Source: Phanerodontia chrysosporium (Eukaryota; Basidiomycota; Agaricomycetes; Polyporales; Phanerochaetaceae). From it: DNA of 64,000 nt. The stretch is from contig MJGA01000019.1 in NCBI GenBank assembly GCA_001910725.1, positions 597,149-661,148 on the forward strand. The letters run 5' to 3'. The notes beneath the pieces are model-generated. The model did no database searches. It was not told where the DNA came from and worked only from the letters and a program-made list of their open reading frames with translations. Within the stretch, counting starts at the first letter, position 1. Every line of letters begins with the position of its first letter. Both the position numbers and the translations under genes were made by a program. Of this stretch, positions 51,801-61,391 are shown piece by piece.

Positions 51801-52576
51801 GGAGCGTCCGGAACGAGATCTATTGCGTGATCCCAGGGCTGATGCTTCGGAAGGCGGTGCGATTCCTCTTCAGAGAACACCTTCTTGTGTCGGTGGTACT
51901 CCTTGGGGACCAGCTCTTCGAACGTCTTGGCGTACTTCTCGCGATTGGCTTCGACAGCGATCGCTTGCGAGTAAGTGTAGCCGGCGAGGATCCAGACTTC
52001 GTCCTTGGCGTCCTCAACAATGCCTGCTCGAAGCCATTCACGGCGTTCGGAGCGGTTGGCGTCAATCTGATGGATACCGAAAACCGGGGTGTCCTCAGCT
52101 CCGCCGCGGAGCTGAAACTGGACATCTCCCGTTTCCCAGTCGATGTTCGGATTCCATTTCTTGAGCCACGGAAGTCCGAGGATGACGTCCTCTGGACCGA
52201 TGTTCGTGACAAGAAACTCCTCCTTAAACGTGTATGAACCGACAGTCAGCTGGAGTCTGGCGCGATGCGTGATAGACCCTGCTTCATTCCTAGTTCCGTC
52301 GATGTTGTATAGTGTAATCTCCCTTTTGAGCGGTACCGTGAGGATCTTGTGTCGCTTACAGAAATCCTCGTGGATGAACAACGAAGTCGCACCGGAGTCA
52401 ATCATTGCAGGCGTGCGAATAGTTTTATTGATCCCGGTGAGCTTTATTGGTACACGATAGTGATTCGAAAAGGGGTCTAATACTGATATCGTACACGAGC
52501 GGATGGTATCGGAAGTGTCCTGTGGTTCTACAGAAGGCGCCGGAGTTGAATCCGGGCTCGACGAAACGGGGACCAA
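48848..52576 (-). CDS. Element 3 Pol: protease-RT-RNase H-integrase-chromodomain
   Basis: About 1,242 residues, without an ATG at the start, and open upstream to the overlap with the end of gag. Protease: MIDSGATSLFIHEDF (about residue 57) and VILGLPWLKKWNPNIDWE. Reverse transcriptase: [14 protein letters not shown] and YLDDILIW. RNase H: VETDASGYATGG. Integrase: HDAPTAGHPGKHTT with CDQCQRY, then [14 protein letters not shown] and KVERKNQEVE; the usual TERVNQ-type segment reads KVERKN, keeping the Glu. Chromodomain: YKVRWKGYGQAGDTWEKADN (about 1,170). The last 60 residues are unassigned. The frame is intact despite the LTR divergence. Confidence 0.94.
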   Translation of the reverse strand: MVPVSSSPDSTPAPSVEPQDTSDTIRSCTISVLDPFSNHYRVPIKLTGINKTIRTPAMIDSGATSLFIHEDFCKRHKILTVPLKREITLYNIDGTRNEAGSITHRARLQLTVGSYTFKEEFLVTNIGPEDVILGLPWLKKWNPNIDWETGDVQFQLRGGAEDTPVFGIHQIDANRSERREWLRAGIVEDAKDEVWILAGYTYSQAIAVEANREKYAKTFEELVPKEYHRHKKVFSEEESHRLPKHQPWDHAIDLVPDAPASIKSKVYPMSPIENEELQRFIDDALAKGYIVPSKSPIASPVFFIKKKDGKLRFIQDYRKLNDITVKNRYPLPLASDIIGKLQGAKIFTKFDVRWGYNNVRIKEGDEWKAAFVTNRGLFEPRVMYFGLCNSPATFQALMNHIFADLIAESKVAVYLDDILIWSNDLTSHRKIVHEVLARLAKYDLYLRPEKCEFERSEIEYLGLLISEGQVGMDPGKVKAVAEWPTPKNLKDVRGFVGFANFYRRFIKDFSKICRPLHDLTKKDTPFNWGPAQAEAFETLKCAFTTQPVLAMWSIDRPTRVETDASGYATGGVIAQRNPEDGLWHPIAYRSQTMSPAERNYEIWDREMLAIIEALKDWRQFLEGLPEPFEIWTDHQNLQYWKTAQNLTRRQARWASYLAEYDFRIIHRPGKTHLLADPLSRPSSLHVSDEEDNRSQVVLKPELFKIAATVAFANPSPLEKRIRDCSEKEKEVADALQTLRTKGPRKLRNGVLEWEEDNGLLYYHGKVYVPNSAALRNDVIKSCHDAPTAGHPGKHTTLELVSRYYWWPRISADVSRYVLGCDQCQRYKSAPHPKATLQPHDVPSGPWEHVGVDLITQLPRDAKTKKDSIAVYVDHYSDQCHLVPVDSTITAAGMGDVHYTDIFRLHGLPRKIFSDRGPQFAAQYMRALYKRLGIATGLTTAYHPEGNGKVERKNQEVEKFLRLFVSQRQDDWVDWLPMAEFTLNSHVSSATERTPFEIVYGYTPDFTIPAGKHTKVPALDERLDRMAHVRKEAEAALRLTKARMKEEYEAAKKRAHSFKVGDQVWLSTKDLSIDQPSPKLGPRQLGPFKVLEKIGDLDYRLELPSWLKIHPVFHVNRLSPWHDQGVEKPLPPKPVKVAGEEEYVVEKVLDSRIYRRQLQYKVRWKGYGQAGDTWEKADNLKHAKALVNKFHRENPEAPRKLAATAFEALTASFRPFVTEVDVSHLSASDRAKADLDWEEGRHI

Positions 52577-52599
52577 CGATGCGGCGTCACTCCGGCCCC

Positions 52600-53840
52600 T
52601 TAAGCAAAACCCCCGAGCTGCTTTTGTATCAGAGCCAGCTGATCACGGAGGGCGGCGATAGCAGCGCTCTGGTCGTCGGACGAGCTGCCAGAAGACGAGG
52701 AGGCTGGAGACGAGGAGTCCTGTGACGAGGTATCCGAAGACGAGGCGCGGACGGCGGCGGTAGCGGGGGCGGTTCTCGGCTTGCCCTCGAGGCGAGCGCG
52801 ACAGACGCGGGACCAGTGACCCTTCTTGCCACAGTGGTTACAAACCGAGTCGCGGTGAACGGGGTCCGTGGACTTGTGGGACTTCGAGCCGCAGACCTTG
52901 CAGCGATCCTTCATGACGGCGTCGAACTGGCGCTTGAGATCCGTGCCGGTGAGACCCTTAAACAGCTCGTCGATGTTCGAGGCATCGATGTCCATCGCGC
53001 TCGGGTCACGAAAGGCGCGCGTCGACGAGCTAGCCGGAGTTGAGGACGCCTTTCCCTGTTGCGCCAAGAGATCTTGCGAGAGCTTGTCCTTCGACCGATC
53101 GACAGCGAAACCCGCGTTCTTGAGCTCGTCGTACGTCTCGGGGCCTTTGCCGGTGCTGGGGTTGACCATGTACGAGATCCGCTCGAGGTAGTCCTTGTTG
53201 AACTTCGTCCGTAGCCGGGCTGCCAGGTCCTCGGAGGTGAGCTTCGTACGACCAGCGAGGGATTGGAACTCCGCGAAGAACTCCGCGAACCGACGGTTGC
53301 CTTGCGTGCACGCTTGCAACTTGCTGAGGGCCTCGGCTTTCTCGTCGACGGGTTCGAACCGGTTCTTGAAAGCCTCCCAGAATTGGGCGCGAGAACCTCC
53401 GAATAACTGAGTGCCGTCTGCTGCCTGCTCGATGTACTGTCGCGCCCATTCAGCGGCTTCGTCCTGCATGAAGGAGAGAGCGCCGACGATCCATTTCTGG
53501 CCGTTTGTCCAGTGTTGGGGTCGCGTTCGAGGTTACCGTTGACATCGCGCTTGCCGAATTTCTCCGGCTGTCCGTCGGCGTAGATGCGGTAGGCGGCGCG
53601 GAAGAGACGGGCCGTGTCGGAGCCTTTCCCCTTGAACGGGACGGGCTTCTCGACGAAGGGCAGTTCCTTGTTGGCGTTGACCGTAGCGTTGACTGTTGTC
53701 CGATTGGCACCAATAGTCTGGGCCAGAGTGTTAACCGTGTGGGTGAGCTGCGTCATAGCCTGGGCCATTTGCAGAAGGGCAGCAGAAACGGGGTCGGGGG
53801 GCGCCGGACCGGGCGGTGCTCCGCCGGGAGTGCTCGACAT
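52600..53840 (-). CDS. Element 3 Gag, broken by one apparent deletion
   Basis: Starts at ATG 53840 (MSSTPGGAPPGPAPPDP), followed by a heptad-like segment (MAQAMTQLTHTVNTLAQTIG). A capsid-like region continues in another frame from about 53500 (QKWIVGALSFMQDEAAEWA, FWEAFKNRFEPVDEKAEALS) and ends with a zinc knuckle, CNHCGKKGHWSRVC, and a Ser-rich tail to the TAA at 52600. A preceding CKVCGSKSHKS gives a second partial knuckle. A single base is missing near 53499-53504 (CGGCC). As elsewhere in this window, assembly error or mutation cannot be separated. Confidence 0.85.
52606..52612 (-). promoter_or_regulatory. Canonical -1 frameshift heptamer G GGT TTT at the end of gag
   Basis: In gag phase the minus strand reads G GGT TTT GCT TAA. 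This fits the X XXY YYZ rule exactly, and a -1 slip enters the pol frame, which is open through the gag stop. It lies one codon before the stop. Confidence 0.75.
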
Positions 53841-54262
53841 ATTGGGGGGACGGGGAGTGTTGGCTCCTGAGTGAGCGCGGGAGAGATCGAGGGGCGAGGG
53901 GACTGGTTCGTGGTCGGAGAGGACAGAGCCGAGCGATGTCTCAGGAGACGAGTGGTGGCTGCTGTCTGGAGGACTGTGATCGGGAGTATTCGGGGTGGTA
54001 GCGGAGGCGCGGGCGAATTCTAGCCGCTGCGCAAAACGAGGGCGCTCGAATTGTGTTTCTCGGTCGCTAGGCGGAACCGGGAGTAGCGGAGGGGCGGTTT
54101 CTCGATGAGGGCAGGGCTGCTGACTGCACTCTCTGACTTCTCGAGACCCGTTGTTCTCCTCGACGTGGAGATCAGCGGCACCAGTGACACCGTTCTCTGT
54201 GGTTCGCCCGAAGAGGTGCAGACAATTCGAACAATCGAAATCCAGAGCGACAATGTATGTAT
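53841..54262 (-). other. Element 3 spacer between extra frame and gag
   Basis: About 420 bp with no convincing coding sequence, corresponding to the shorter spacer in element 1 (6377-6509). Confidence 0.4.
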
Positions 54263-55009
54263 TTAATCGAAATAACCGGCCCGGTACACGATATCTAGTT
54301 CTCCCACGATGCGGCGGAAGTTACGCCTTAAACCGACAAACGGAATGTCACCGATTTGAGCGAGTCCGAGCTCGTACTGGTGCCACTCCTTAAACGTGGT
54401 GGTGGGGGCGAGACGGCTGAGCTCAGCGCGGATCTGCCGAAGGCGTTCGAGCAGCTGGTGGACGCCGCGCGCACGGTCGCTGTTCACGAGATGGAAGAGG
54501 TCGACTTCCTCGACGGCCTTGAGACGCTTGATGGTTGCGTCGAGCTTAGGCGTGAAGATGCCGACGAGGTCGGTGGGGGAGTACTTGGGGATGTCGATGC
54601 CGACGGGCTTGCGGGCGATAGGCTCGTACGTCGGGGCGGCGCTGAGGCGCTCTGCCAAACTGAGCTTGGATGAGGAGGCGGCTACGGCGTCCTGGGCTTC
54701 TTGCGCCTCGCGTTGGCGCTGCTCGCGGATGCGGTTGCCTACGCGCTGTTCGGCCTCACGAGCTTCGCGGACGGCGGTCCAGTCGATGGAGGGGACAAAG
54801 GGCGGAGGCTGGGGGAGCGTGGATACGTACTTGATGACCGCTTTGACTTTGCGGTCAGTCCACTTGACGGGGTTGCCGGCCTCGCGACGACGTTGGAGGC
54901 GGTCGAAAATGCGCTGGGGGATGTGGTCCTTGAGGAGAGGTGCGTTCGGGGGCGGAGAGGCCGCGCTTCGACGAACGCCTTTCGGCACTGCAAAAGCAAG
55001 CCTTAGCAA
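54263..55009 (-). CDS. Element 3 extra reading frame upstream of gag
   Basis: A 248-residue frame on the minus strand, between the 5' LTR and gag. It opens MLRLAFAVPKGVRRSAASPP; the middle is Arg/Glu/Gln-rich and coiled-coil-like (AVREAREAEQRVGNRIREQR); the last third is helical and ends VGELDIVYRAGYFD. Position, size, charge pattern and tail resemble the frame at 6510-7295 in element 1, though sequence identity is low. No family recognised. Confidence 0.6.
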   Translation of the reverse strand: MLRLAFAVPKGVRRSAASPPPNAPLLKDHIPQRIFDRLQRRREAGNPVKWTDRKVKAVIKYVSTLPQPPPFVPSIDWTAVREAREAEQRVGNRIREQRQREAQEAQDAVAASSSKLSLAERLSAAPTYEPIARKPVGIDIPKYSPTDLVGIFTPKLDATIKRLKAVEEVDLFHLVNSDRARGVHQLLERLRQIRAELSRLAPTTTFKEWHQYELGLAQIGDIPFVGLRRNFRRIVGELDIVYRAGYFD

Positions 55010-55141
55010 CGTGTACGGAGTGAGCGGGCTGCTCGACTACGACGTACTCGCTTTAATCGGAGGGGATAAACTTTTTTAAACGGTGGTATGGGGGAGCGGT
55101 AGGGGAAAATTGCCTAGGGCACCCAAAGGATCTCGACCTAA

Positions 55142-55836
55142 TGTCGCGGAGCAAAGGCTCGACGCTGCACGAGGGAGGGCGAATGGGGAGGTCGACGACG
55201 AGGCGCAGCGGAGCGGGTCACGCGGCGACGAACAAACTTATGCAGCTGTCCGTATTGACCAAGATATTATTAGCAGACTATTCTACTATACAAGCGAGGG
55301 CTTACCTGTCCGTATTGACCAAGAGGTCGAGATGACGGACAGGAGCGAGAGGTGCTACCTATATATACTACAGGAGTTCAGGGCAGGCTGTACGATTACC
55401 TAAGCTGATGGGCAGTGCTCAGCATAGCCAGCGAGGCTGCGACGCGGGCTGCGCGGCGGGGCTGTGCTGGGGCTATGTCACGAGGCTGTGTCAGCTGGCA
55501 GTGTCTCGAGGCTGCGTCGGGCCGAGGCTGTGTCATCAGGCTGATCAGCTCGGCGTGTCTTGGCGAGGGGAGTCATCAGGTTTGACAGTGCCTCCTCGGC
55601 GATCCGGGGGACCGGTTGCAAGGCAGACCGGTGATCCGGGCAGTGTCTGAGCGCGCAGCGGGATGCGCTGGCGTCTAGGGGTGATGCGCCATCAGGGCGC
55701 AGGTGCTGGATGGCCAGGCGCTGAGCGTGGGCGGCTAGGACTCCAGACGGCGCGAGGGCTGCTCGCCCGTTGGATTAATCGAGGAAAATAGCTGAAAATC
55801 GGCGAAAAATAGGGCTGCACCGTCACATCCGTGACA
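55142..55836 (-). repeat. 5' LTR of element 3
   Basis: A 695-bp LTR, diverged from 48114-48809 by many substitutions and small indels, mostly in the first 250 bp. It carries the same CGAGGCTGYGT repeats. An 80-codon frame (55408-55650) recurs in the other LTR and is probably repeat sequence only. Confidence 0.92.
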
Positions 55837-56740
55837 ATTAGGAGAATTGGTGTGAATAGGACGAATAGGATTAATGACCAAGGTTGCCACTGGACGGCTG
55901 CCAGTGGCTAATTCGAGAAAGTCAGAGACGCCGGCGGTCCCACCAGTCCCATCAGTCCCAGTCCCCCAGTCCCACAGGCGCCCAGGGAAATTTTGGGATT
56001 GGGCGTCGGTAGATAAGATAACATCAGATGCATCGACCGAAGCTCTGTATCTTCGTACCTAGAATAGCAATTGAGGTTCTAAATCCAGCAACTTCGGTGA
56101 GCTTCGATGTCGCGGAGCTATGGCACGAAGTGTTGCTGCCTGTCAGCTGCGCAGACTTCGAACACAAAATGCAGATCGTCTCGTTGCGCATGCGCTGCGC
56201 GCTGGTGTGCGCCCCGGACCGCCTCTGACGTCGCCCGCCTTCGATGTCGCCCACCTTTGACGTCGCCCGACCTTAACGTAGGTACTGCTGTCAGCCCTTG
56301 ACCTCTTAAATACGGCGGCACGTCGTATGCGCCGCCCGTCTTCCCCCCTTCCCCCAACCTGCCCCCTCACCCTTTCCCCCTCGAGAGCCTCACCTTGTCG
56401 TAGTCTCTCCTCTCTCTCTTTGCGAGCACGCTGTCCTGCGCCAAACCTGTTTGGCACAAGAACATGAGAAATAGGGTGAAGGATAGAAGAGAACGGTACC
56501 CTGCACTCTCACATCTATTCAGGCCTACTCAATACCTCTATATGGCCAGCACTACCCTATTTGGCATGATCCTAGCACCCACACGCCACTCCTCCTCTCA
56601 TACTCGCCCCATTTCGCTGTCTACCCTTCCAGAATATCATAATTTCACTAACTATTGCATCACAGCATCTGCAAAACCCCTGCTGAAACCTCTTACACAA
56701 ATGCCTAGGCCAGCCTGGTCAATTACGATGCAAGGCCTCT
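55837..56740. other. Intergenic right of element 3
   Basis: No gene supported. It contains the second copy of the 22-bp flank repeat (55854-55875), a CCCAGTCCC-type pyrimidine/purine repeat near 55938-55975, and three GACGTCGCCC-type repeats near 56220-56275. Confidence 0.4.
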
Positions 56741-57000
56741 TCATTTCAAGTGCACGACATCGTCATTACAAAGTATGACATCGCTATTACCAATCACGAC
56801 GTCGTCATTACAGAGCGTAACTTCTGATCTTACAAATCAATGATACAGTCCATCTGTCGTGATTTGTAAGGCTTTCAGAGGAATTTGCAATACTTTCAGA
56901 CTAGTATAAATATCCCTGCTGTAGATAGCAATAAAATAAGCCTACCTTGCCCCACATCTTACGCTTGCCTGGTTTGCTTCCTCATTGTGATACACTTGGT
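56741..57000 (+). repeat. Probable partial 5' LTR or promoter of the truncated fourth element
   Basis: Features of an LTR promoter precede the gag at 57560: three GACRTCG-TATTAC-like repeats (about 56757, 56780, 56803), an inverted pair CTTACAAATC and GATTTGTAAG (56829-56838, 56861-56870), TATAAATA near 56906 and AATAAAATAAG near 56930. A possible LTR end is GATACA near 56995. No second copy is in the window, so the borders are guesses. Confidence 0.4.
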
Positions 57001-57050
57001 ATCCAGTGAGTATTCAAGTCTTGTAGAATCCGTCTACAGGCTTACGCCGT

Positions 57051-57120
57051 CAAGCTAAAGTCAAGTCAAGTCAAGCCAAGTCAAGTAAAGTCAAGTCAAG
57101 TAAAGTCAAGTCAAGTCAAG
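57051..57120 (+). repeat. AAGTC pentanucleotide repeat
   Basis: About 14 tandem copies of a 5-bp unit (AAGTC, with AAGTA and AAGCC variants) in the leader of the truncated fourth element. Confidence 0.85.
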
Positions 57121-57559
57121 TTACGTTACGAAGTCAAGCACGCCTTTGGTCTTAGTAGCCTCAATAGCGAAAAGACTATCTGCAAGCTAGTGTCTAACGC
57201 TGTAGACACTATCTTGTGCCCTCTCTGTTGTATCTAGTATACACTTCTATCGAAGTAATACTAGATCTTTGTACAAGGTTATACATCGGCATAAGGAAAC
57301 TCGTCCTGGTACACTGTCACACTCACCAGCCCCCTTTCTCATCTACGCTCATATACATCCTCTTCATCACCCTCTTCACCAAGGTCTCGCTACCTTCCAC
57401 TTCTCCCCACGAACACCCGGGAACTCTCGACCTAACAACTGGTCCAGGGAACTCGGCAAACGGCCACTCTTTCACACAGAGTATTCGTCCCTGATCGCGT
57501 CATCTGGAGCCCACCGCGAGGGGGGGAAATAACCCAGTAGCGGCACAAACCTGCTGTAT

Positions 57560-59152
57560 ATGTCACAAGACTTGAGCACCTCAAGTCCATCTGACATATC
57601 ATCAATCGCCACAAGTTATACTTCCACTTCGTCATCGTCATCGTCATCATCACCATCACCATCATCACCTGTTCAAGCACCTACCCACACAGTCATGACT
57701 CAGCCATTATCTGCCATCGACCTACCCCTACCAGGAGCGAAGGGAGCTCCTAAGAAGTTTAAAAGAAGGCACTCAGATGTGGAACCTTTCCTTTACTTCT
57801 ATCAACGCCTATGCACCAAGTATCATGTCACGAATGACACAGAGAAGATTGAGAACCTAGTCCAGTATTGCTCTCGCACAGTCAAGGAGACTTTGGAGGG
57901 ACTTCATAGTTATGAAGTAAAGAACTGGACAGTGTTCGTACAAGACTTCCGCAAGTACTATGAAGCTGAGCGAGATAAGCGCCGATTCAAGCGCGCAGAT
58001 CTAGCTCAATACATCAAGAAGGCAGAAAAGAAGAAGATTAAGAGCCTTGCCCATTGGTGGAAGTACACCAGAGGGTACATACAAATCGCAGGTTGGTTGA
58101 TGAGGAAAAACAAGATCCAAGAAAGAGACTACAAGACCTACCTATGGATGGGAATTCCTCATAACCTCCGTAACCTCCTTGAAGCAAGGATCATGGCCCA
58201 AAAGCCAAACCATGATCTGGAAGATCCCTTCGAGATTGAAGACGTTTACAAGGCTGCTGAAAGCATCCTCAAGCGAGATCGCTTTGACACTGAGCGATTT
58301 AGCTCAGACGAAGAAAGCGATAATGAGGATAGCTCAGACAGCGATAGTGAATCGGACTTGTCAAGCAGTTCTGAAGAAGAAGAACGCGAGTCACGATCGC
58401 GAAAGAAGCATAGCAAGAGCCTGAAGAAGCGAGCTACCAGCCGCAAGCACGTTAGCTTTGATCGGGGACTTGAGCAGGAATCTGACTCAGACTCAGATGC
58501 TCCACCTCGCTCGACTCGTCATTCTTCAAGGAAATCCTCTAAGAAAAGCGAAGACCCAGAGCTGGACCATCTTGTGGAACAACTAGGCAAGATGTCTGTT
58601 GATGATGCACGATACGCTGCAACATATTTCAAGGCCTACACCCGTAATCCAGCTATACGTGATATTATTCCTACCCCGAAGGAGCAGAAGGAAAAGCAAG
58701 GGTCTACCGGTCGTTACCCTGGACGGGACACTCCTCCACACATGGCGCGATCGGTAGATGGCCTTCCACCTCCTCGAAACAACGGTAAATGCTACGGCTG
58801 TGGAGAAGCGGAACATACTATGACACAGTGCCCTGCACTTCAAGACCTGGTAAAGAAAGGCATAATCCAAAGTGATGCACGTGGACGATACATCTTTACC
58901 AATGGAGCTCGCATCTTCCGTCAATCATTAGATGAACCTATCGCCACGGCCGTCAAACGTATAATGGCCTCGACTAGCCATTATATCTCAGTACCCGATG
59001 AACCAAGCTCTTCAGTGTCACGCGAAGTTTACACCACTCGTCATGTGTATAGCTCAGACGATGAAGATAATACCTCATGCGACAGTTCAGACAATGAAGA
59101 TTTATGCCCACCGGTTATTATACTGGTTTTTTACTGGTACCTTAGGGCTTAG
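57560..59152 (+). pseudogene. Gag of a truncated fourth LTR retrotransposon
   Basis: A 530-residue frame from ATG 57560. Ser-rich N-terminus (TCATCG repeats at about 57630-57670), then a capsid-like region (HSDVEPFLYFYQRLCTKYHV, AHWWKYTRGYIQIAGWL), an acidic Asp/Ser and basic Lys/Arg stretch, and a zinc knuckle CYGCGEAEHTMTQC near residue 412. The likely gag sequence ends near 59110-59120 (SSDNEDLCPP), where the subtelomeric inverted unit begins; the last 12-15 codons (VIILVFYWYLRA) belong to that unit. No protease or pol follows. The 5' half is therefore intact and the 3' half lost. Confidence 0.75.
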
Positions 59153-59312
59153 GTCACCCTCCAGGCTTTGACTTTTATTTTTGCGAAATAACGAGGGGTA
59201 TCCCCGACACATTTCAACCTGTGTGAAATTATGGAACGTGGAAATCCATGGATCGGGATCGATTATGTATGCTGCAAGCATGAGATCAAACTTATAAAAA
59301 ATGACTGAATCT

Positions 59313-59489
59313 CCGATGGCTGCTCGAGCAGCGATCGGAAACGGTCCAGTCATGGCAGGTAACACTGCGTAAAACCAGTGTTACTGTCCGATCACTGCTC
59401 GAACAGCGATCGGGAAGCACTGACAATCGAAGGCAGCAAAGGGAGCGAGTATACCCATGAGCCCCGATCGCTGCTCGAGGAGCGATCGG
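59313..59489. repeat. Palindrome array, left unit (3 copies)
   Basis: Imperfect copies of a 26-bp palindrome (CCGATCGCTGCTC plus its reverse complement) at 59313-59338, 59388-59413 and 59464-59489. Starts are 75 and 76 bp apart. The copy at the 58-bp step seen in the other arrays is absent. Confidence 0.9.
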
Positions 59490-60031
59490 AGTGAGGGCTT
59501 CATTGCACAGAAGGCACTTCGATCACACCCCATAGCAGGCAAAGTGACAACAACTTGTCATACGCAAGCGACAACAGTCTGCATATCATGACATGCTGGT
59601 TTTCAAGTCACCAGTCCCTCAATCATGTAACCACAAACAGAGATCGTGAATAAATGTCAGAAGTGTTTATGCCTCGAATAAATCGCCCTCGGTTCAGGGT
59701 AGATGTTGGGTTCAGAATGGGTTAGAGGTTCAGAGGGTTCAAAGAGGAGTTGACGAAAAGGCATTTGTGCCACGACCAATTTCACAGATGTTTGTGTCGG
59801 TCACATAGTAGAGATCATACTATCTGGGATGTCAGAAATTGCGTATGTCTGCCACAAACATATTTAAAAAAACAAATGCAAAGGCGGGAATGTCCATTCC
59901 ACCGCCATCAGCTGGTCGATCTATCTGCAAACAGGTGCATACAACATGTGATCAAATTCTTATCAGTAGCGATCTCGCGCAAGGGCAGTGCTGAGCGACT
60001 TGAAAGACCACCACCACCATCCACCCTCGTA

Positions 60032-60687
60032 ATGTCCAGCACTACCGATTCGCGTGCCGTCCCCGAAGAGGTCGAGGATGGGAAGCATGCCTCATCTGGC
60101 GTAAGTAAGGTTTTCGCCGAGGTGAAGATGGTACTGATGAAGAGTTTGGCAGAACGGAGATGGGAGCCCGGTGCGCAACCGACAATACGTGTTTGAGGAG
60201 CATTGGAAGTTCGAGGGTTTGTCTGGGCCGTGGTACCGCGATCGAAATTGGGACAACTTCGAGGGAGATTTCGCAGAGTACGCACGGCAAAACGATGACG
60301 CTGAGGACGTCAAGAAGGCCAGGTTCGTGCGCATACTCCACAGCGCGCGGGCGATTGCTGGAATGATCCTGAGGATGAACCTGAATATCAACGACATGTC
60401 GCGGGGTGACGAGGCCTGGACGACGATCCGTGACACCGGGGTGAGTTCGTGAACGACATTGATGCATAGTGTGAAAGCGGGCTTACTATTGAATCCAGAC
60501 GTATTGTCGGGAGCATTTCGGACCGAGTCCCTGGAACATTGCGATGTATCACCTCGTGCGGAGTCATGGTCTGCACTGGCTTAGGACCTTTCAGCGCGAT
60601 TTCATTTTTACTATGTCCGAGAGTTTCGACTTTGAGTTCACATTGCATCAGGAGCTCGCGCAGCGCGAGAAATGTCGCTACTTGTAA
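60032..60687 (+). CDS. Subtelomeric gene A, unknown function, three exons
   Basis: Exons 60032-60100, 60153-60440 and 60499-60687 give about 181 residues. Intron 1 (52 nt) has donor GTAAGT, branch TACTGATG and acceptor GGCAG; intron 2 is 58 nt. Conserved with gene B: VPEEVEDGKHASS near the start, WKFEGLSGPWY, DNFEGDFAEYARQNDDAEDV, ARFVRILHSARAIAG, ILRMNLNIN and, in exon 3, NIAMYHLVRSHGL. The protein is mostly helical and charged, with no signal peptide or membrane segment. I recognise no family. Intact frames, equal exon 2 lengths and kept splice signals in two diverged copies indicate selection. The palindrome array lies about 540 bp upstream. Confidence 0.65.
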
Positions 60688-60793
60688 CTAGTATCCCTCG
60701 TTATTGGCATGTTTGGTCGTGAAAATCTACAACTCGGGGTCAGTTATGTATGCTGCAACAATGAGATCAAACACATGAAAAGCGACTGAATCT

Positions 60794-61029
60794 CCGATGG
60801 CTGCTCGAGCAGCGATCGGACAGCGTACACTGATGAGAGGTGACAACGAATAGAACCAGTGTGGCCATCCGATTGCTGATCGAGCAGCGATCGGGTGACA
60901 ACAGATAATGAGGTTGGTAAGGTCACCCGATCGCTGTTCGAGCAGCGGTCGGGGAACCACCAACAGTTGAGGGCATTGGAGAGAGGGAGTATACCCATGG
61001 GCCCCGATCGCTGCTCGAGCAGCGATCGG
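60794..61029. repeat. Palindrome array, middle unit (4 copies, one perfect)
   Basis: Copies at 60794-60819, 60869-60894, 60927-60952 and 61004-61029; start-to-start steps are 75, 58 and 77 bp. The last copy is a perfect 26-bp palindrome. Conserved sequence lies between copies (GTATACCCATG before the fourth). Confidence 0.92.
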
Positions 61030-61391
61030 AGAGAGGCATTCATTGTGCAGAAGGCACTTCGATCACTCCCCATAGCAGGCACAGTGACAACCACTTATCA
61101 CACGCAAGCCACAACAGTCTTCATATTACGACATGCTAGGTTTCAAGTTACGGGTGCCTCAGTTATGTAACAACAAACAGAGATTGTGAATCAGTGTCAG
61201 TAGTATGCAAATGTGACTGCTGGAAGACAACAAGTCGCCTTTCATCATCGATGTTAGAATACAAGCAGTTTATACGAATGTGAGCTTATCTCAAAGCGCA
61301 CCATAAATCACACAAATTATTTCTCTTCCTCGGAATAGACTGGATACGTTTGAAACTGATTTGTACAGCAGATAACGCACATAGCAATGAG

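Larger units (their letters stand above)
48114..55836 (-). mobile_element. Element 3: older chromodomain Ty3/Gypsy retrotransposon
   Basis: A 7.7-kb element on the minus strand. LTRs 48114-48809 (696 bp) and 55142-55836 (695 bp) start TGTCGCGG and end GTGACA. They differ at many positions by eye (several percent), so the insertion is clearly older than elements 1 and 2. The flanks are ATTAC (48109-48113) and ATTAG (55837-55841), matching at four of five bases. A minus-strand polypurine tract, AGGAGGGGGG, lies at about 48814-48823. Minus-strand order: extra frame (55009-54263), gag (53840-52600, one frame break), pol (52576-48848). Pol ends in a chromodomain and has no dUTPase. Confidence 0.93.
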
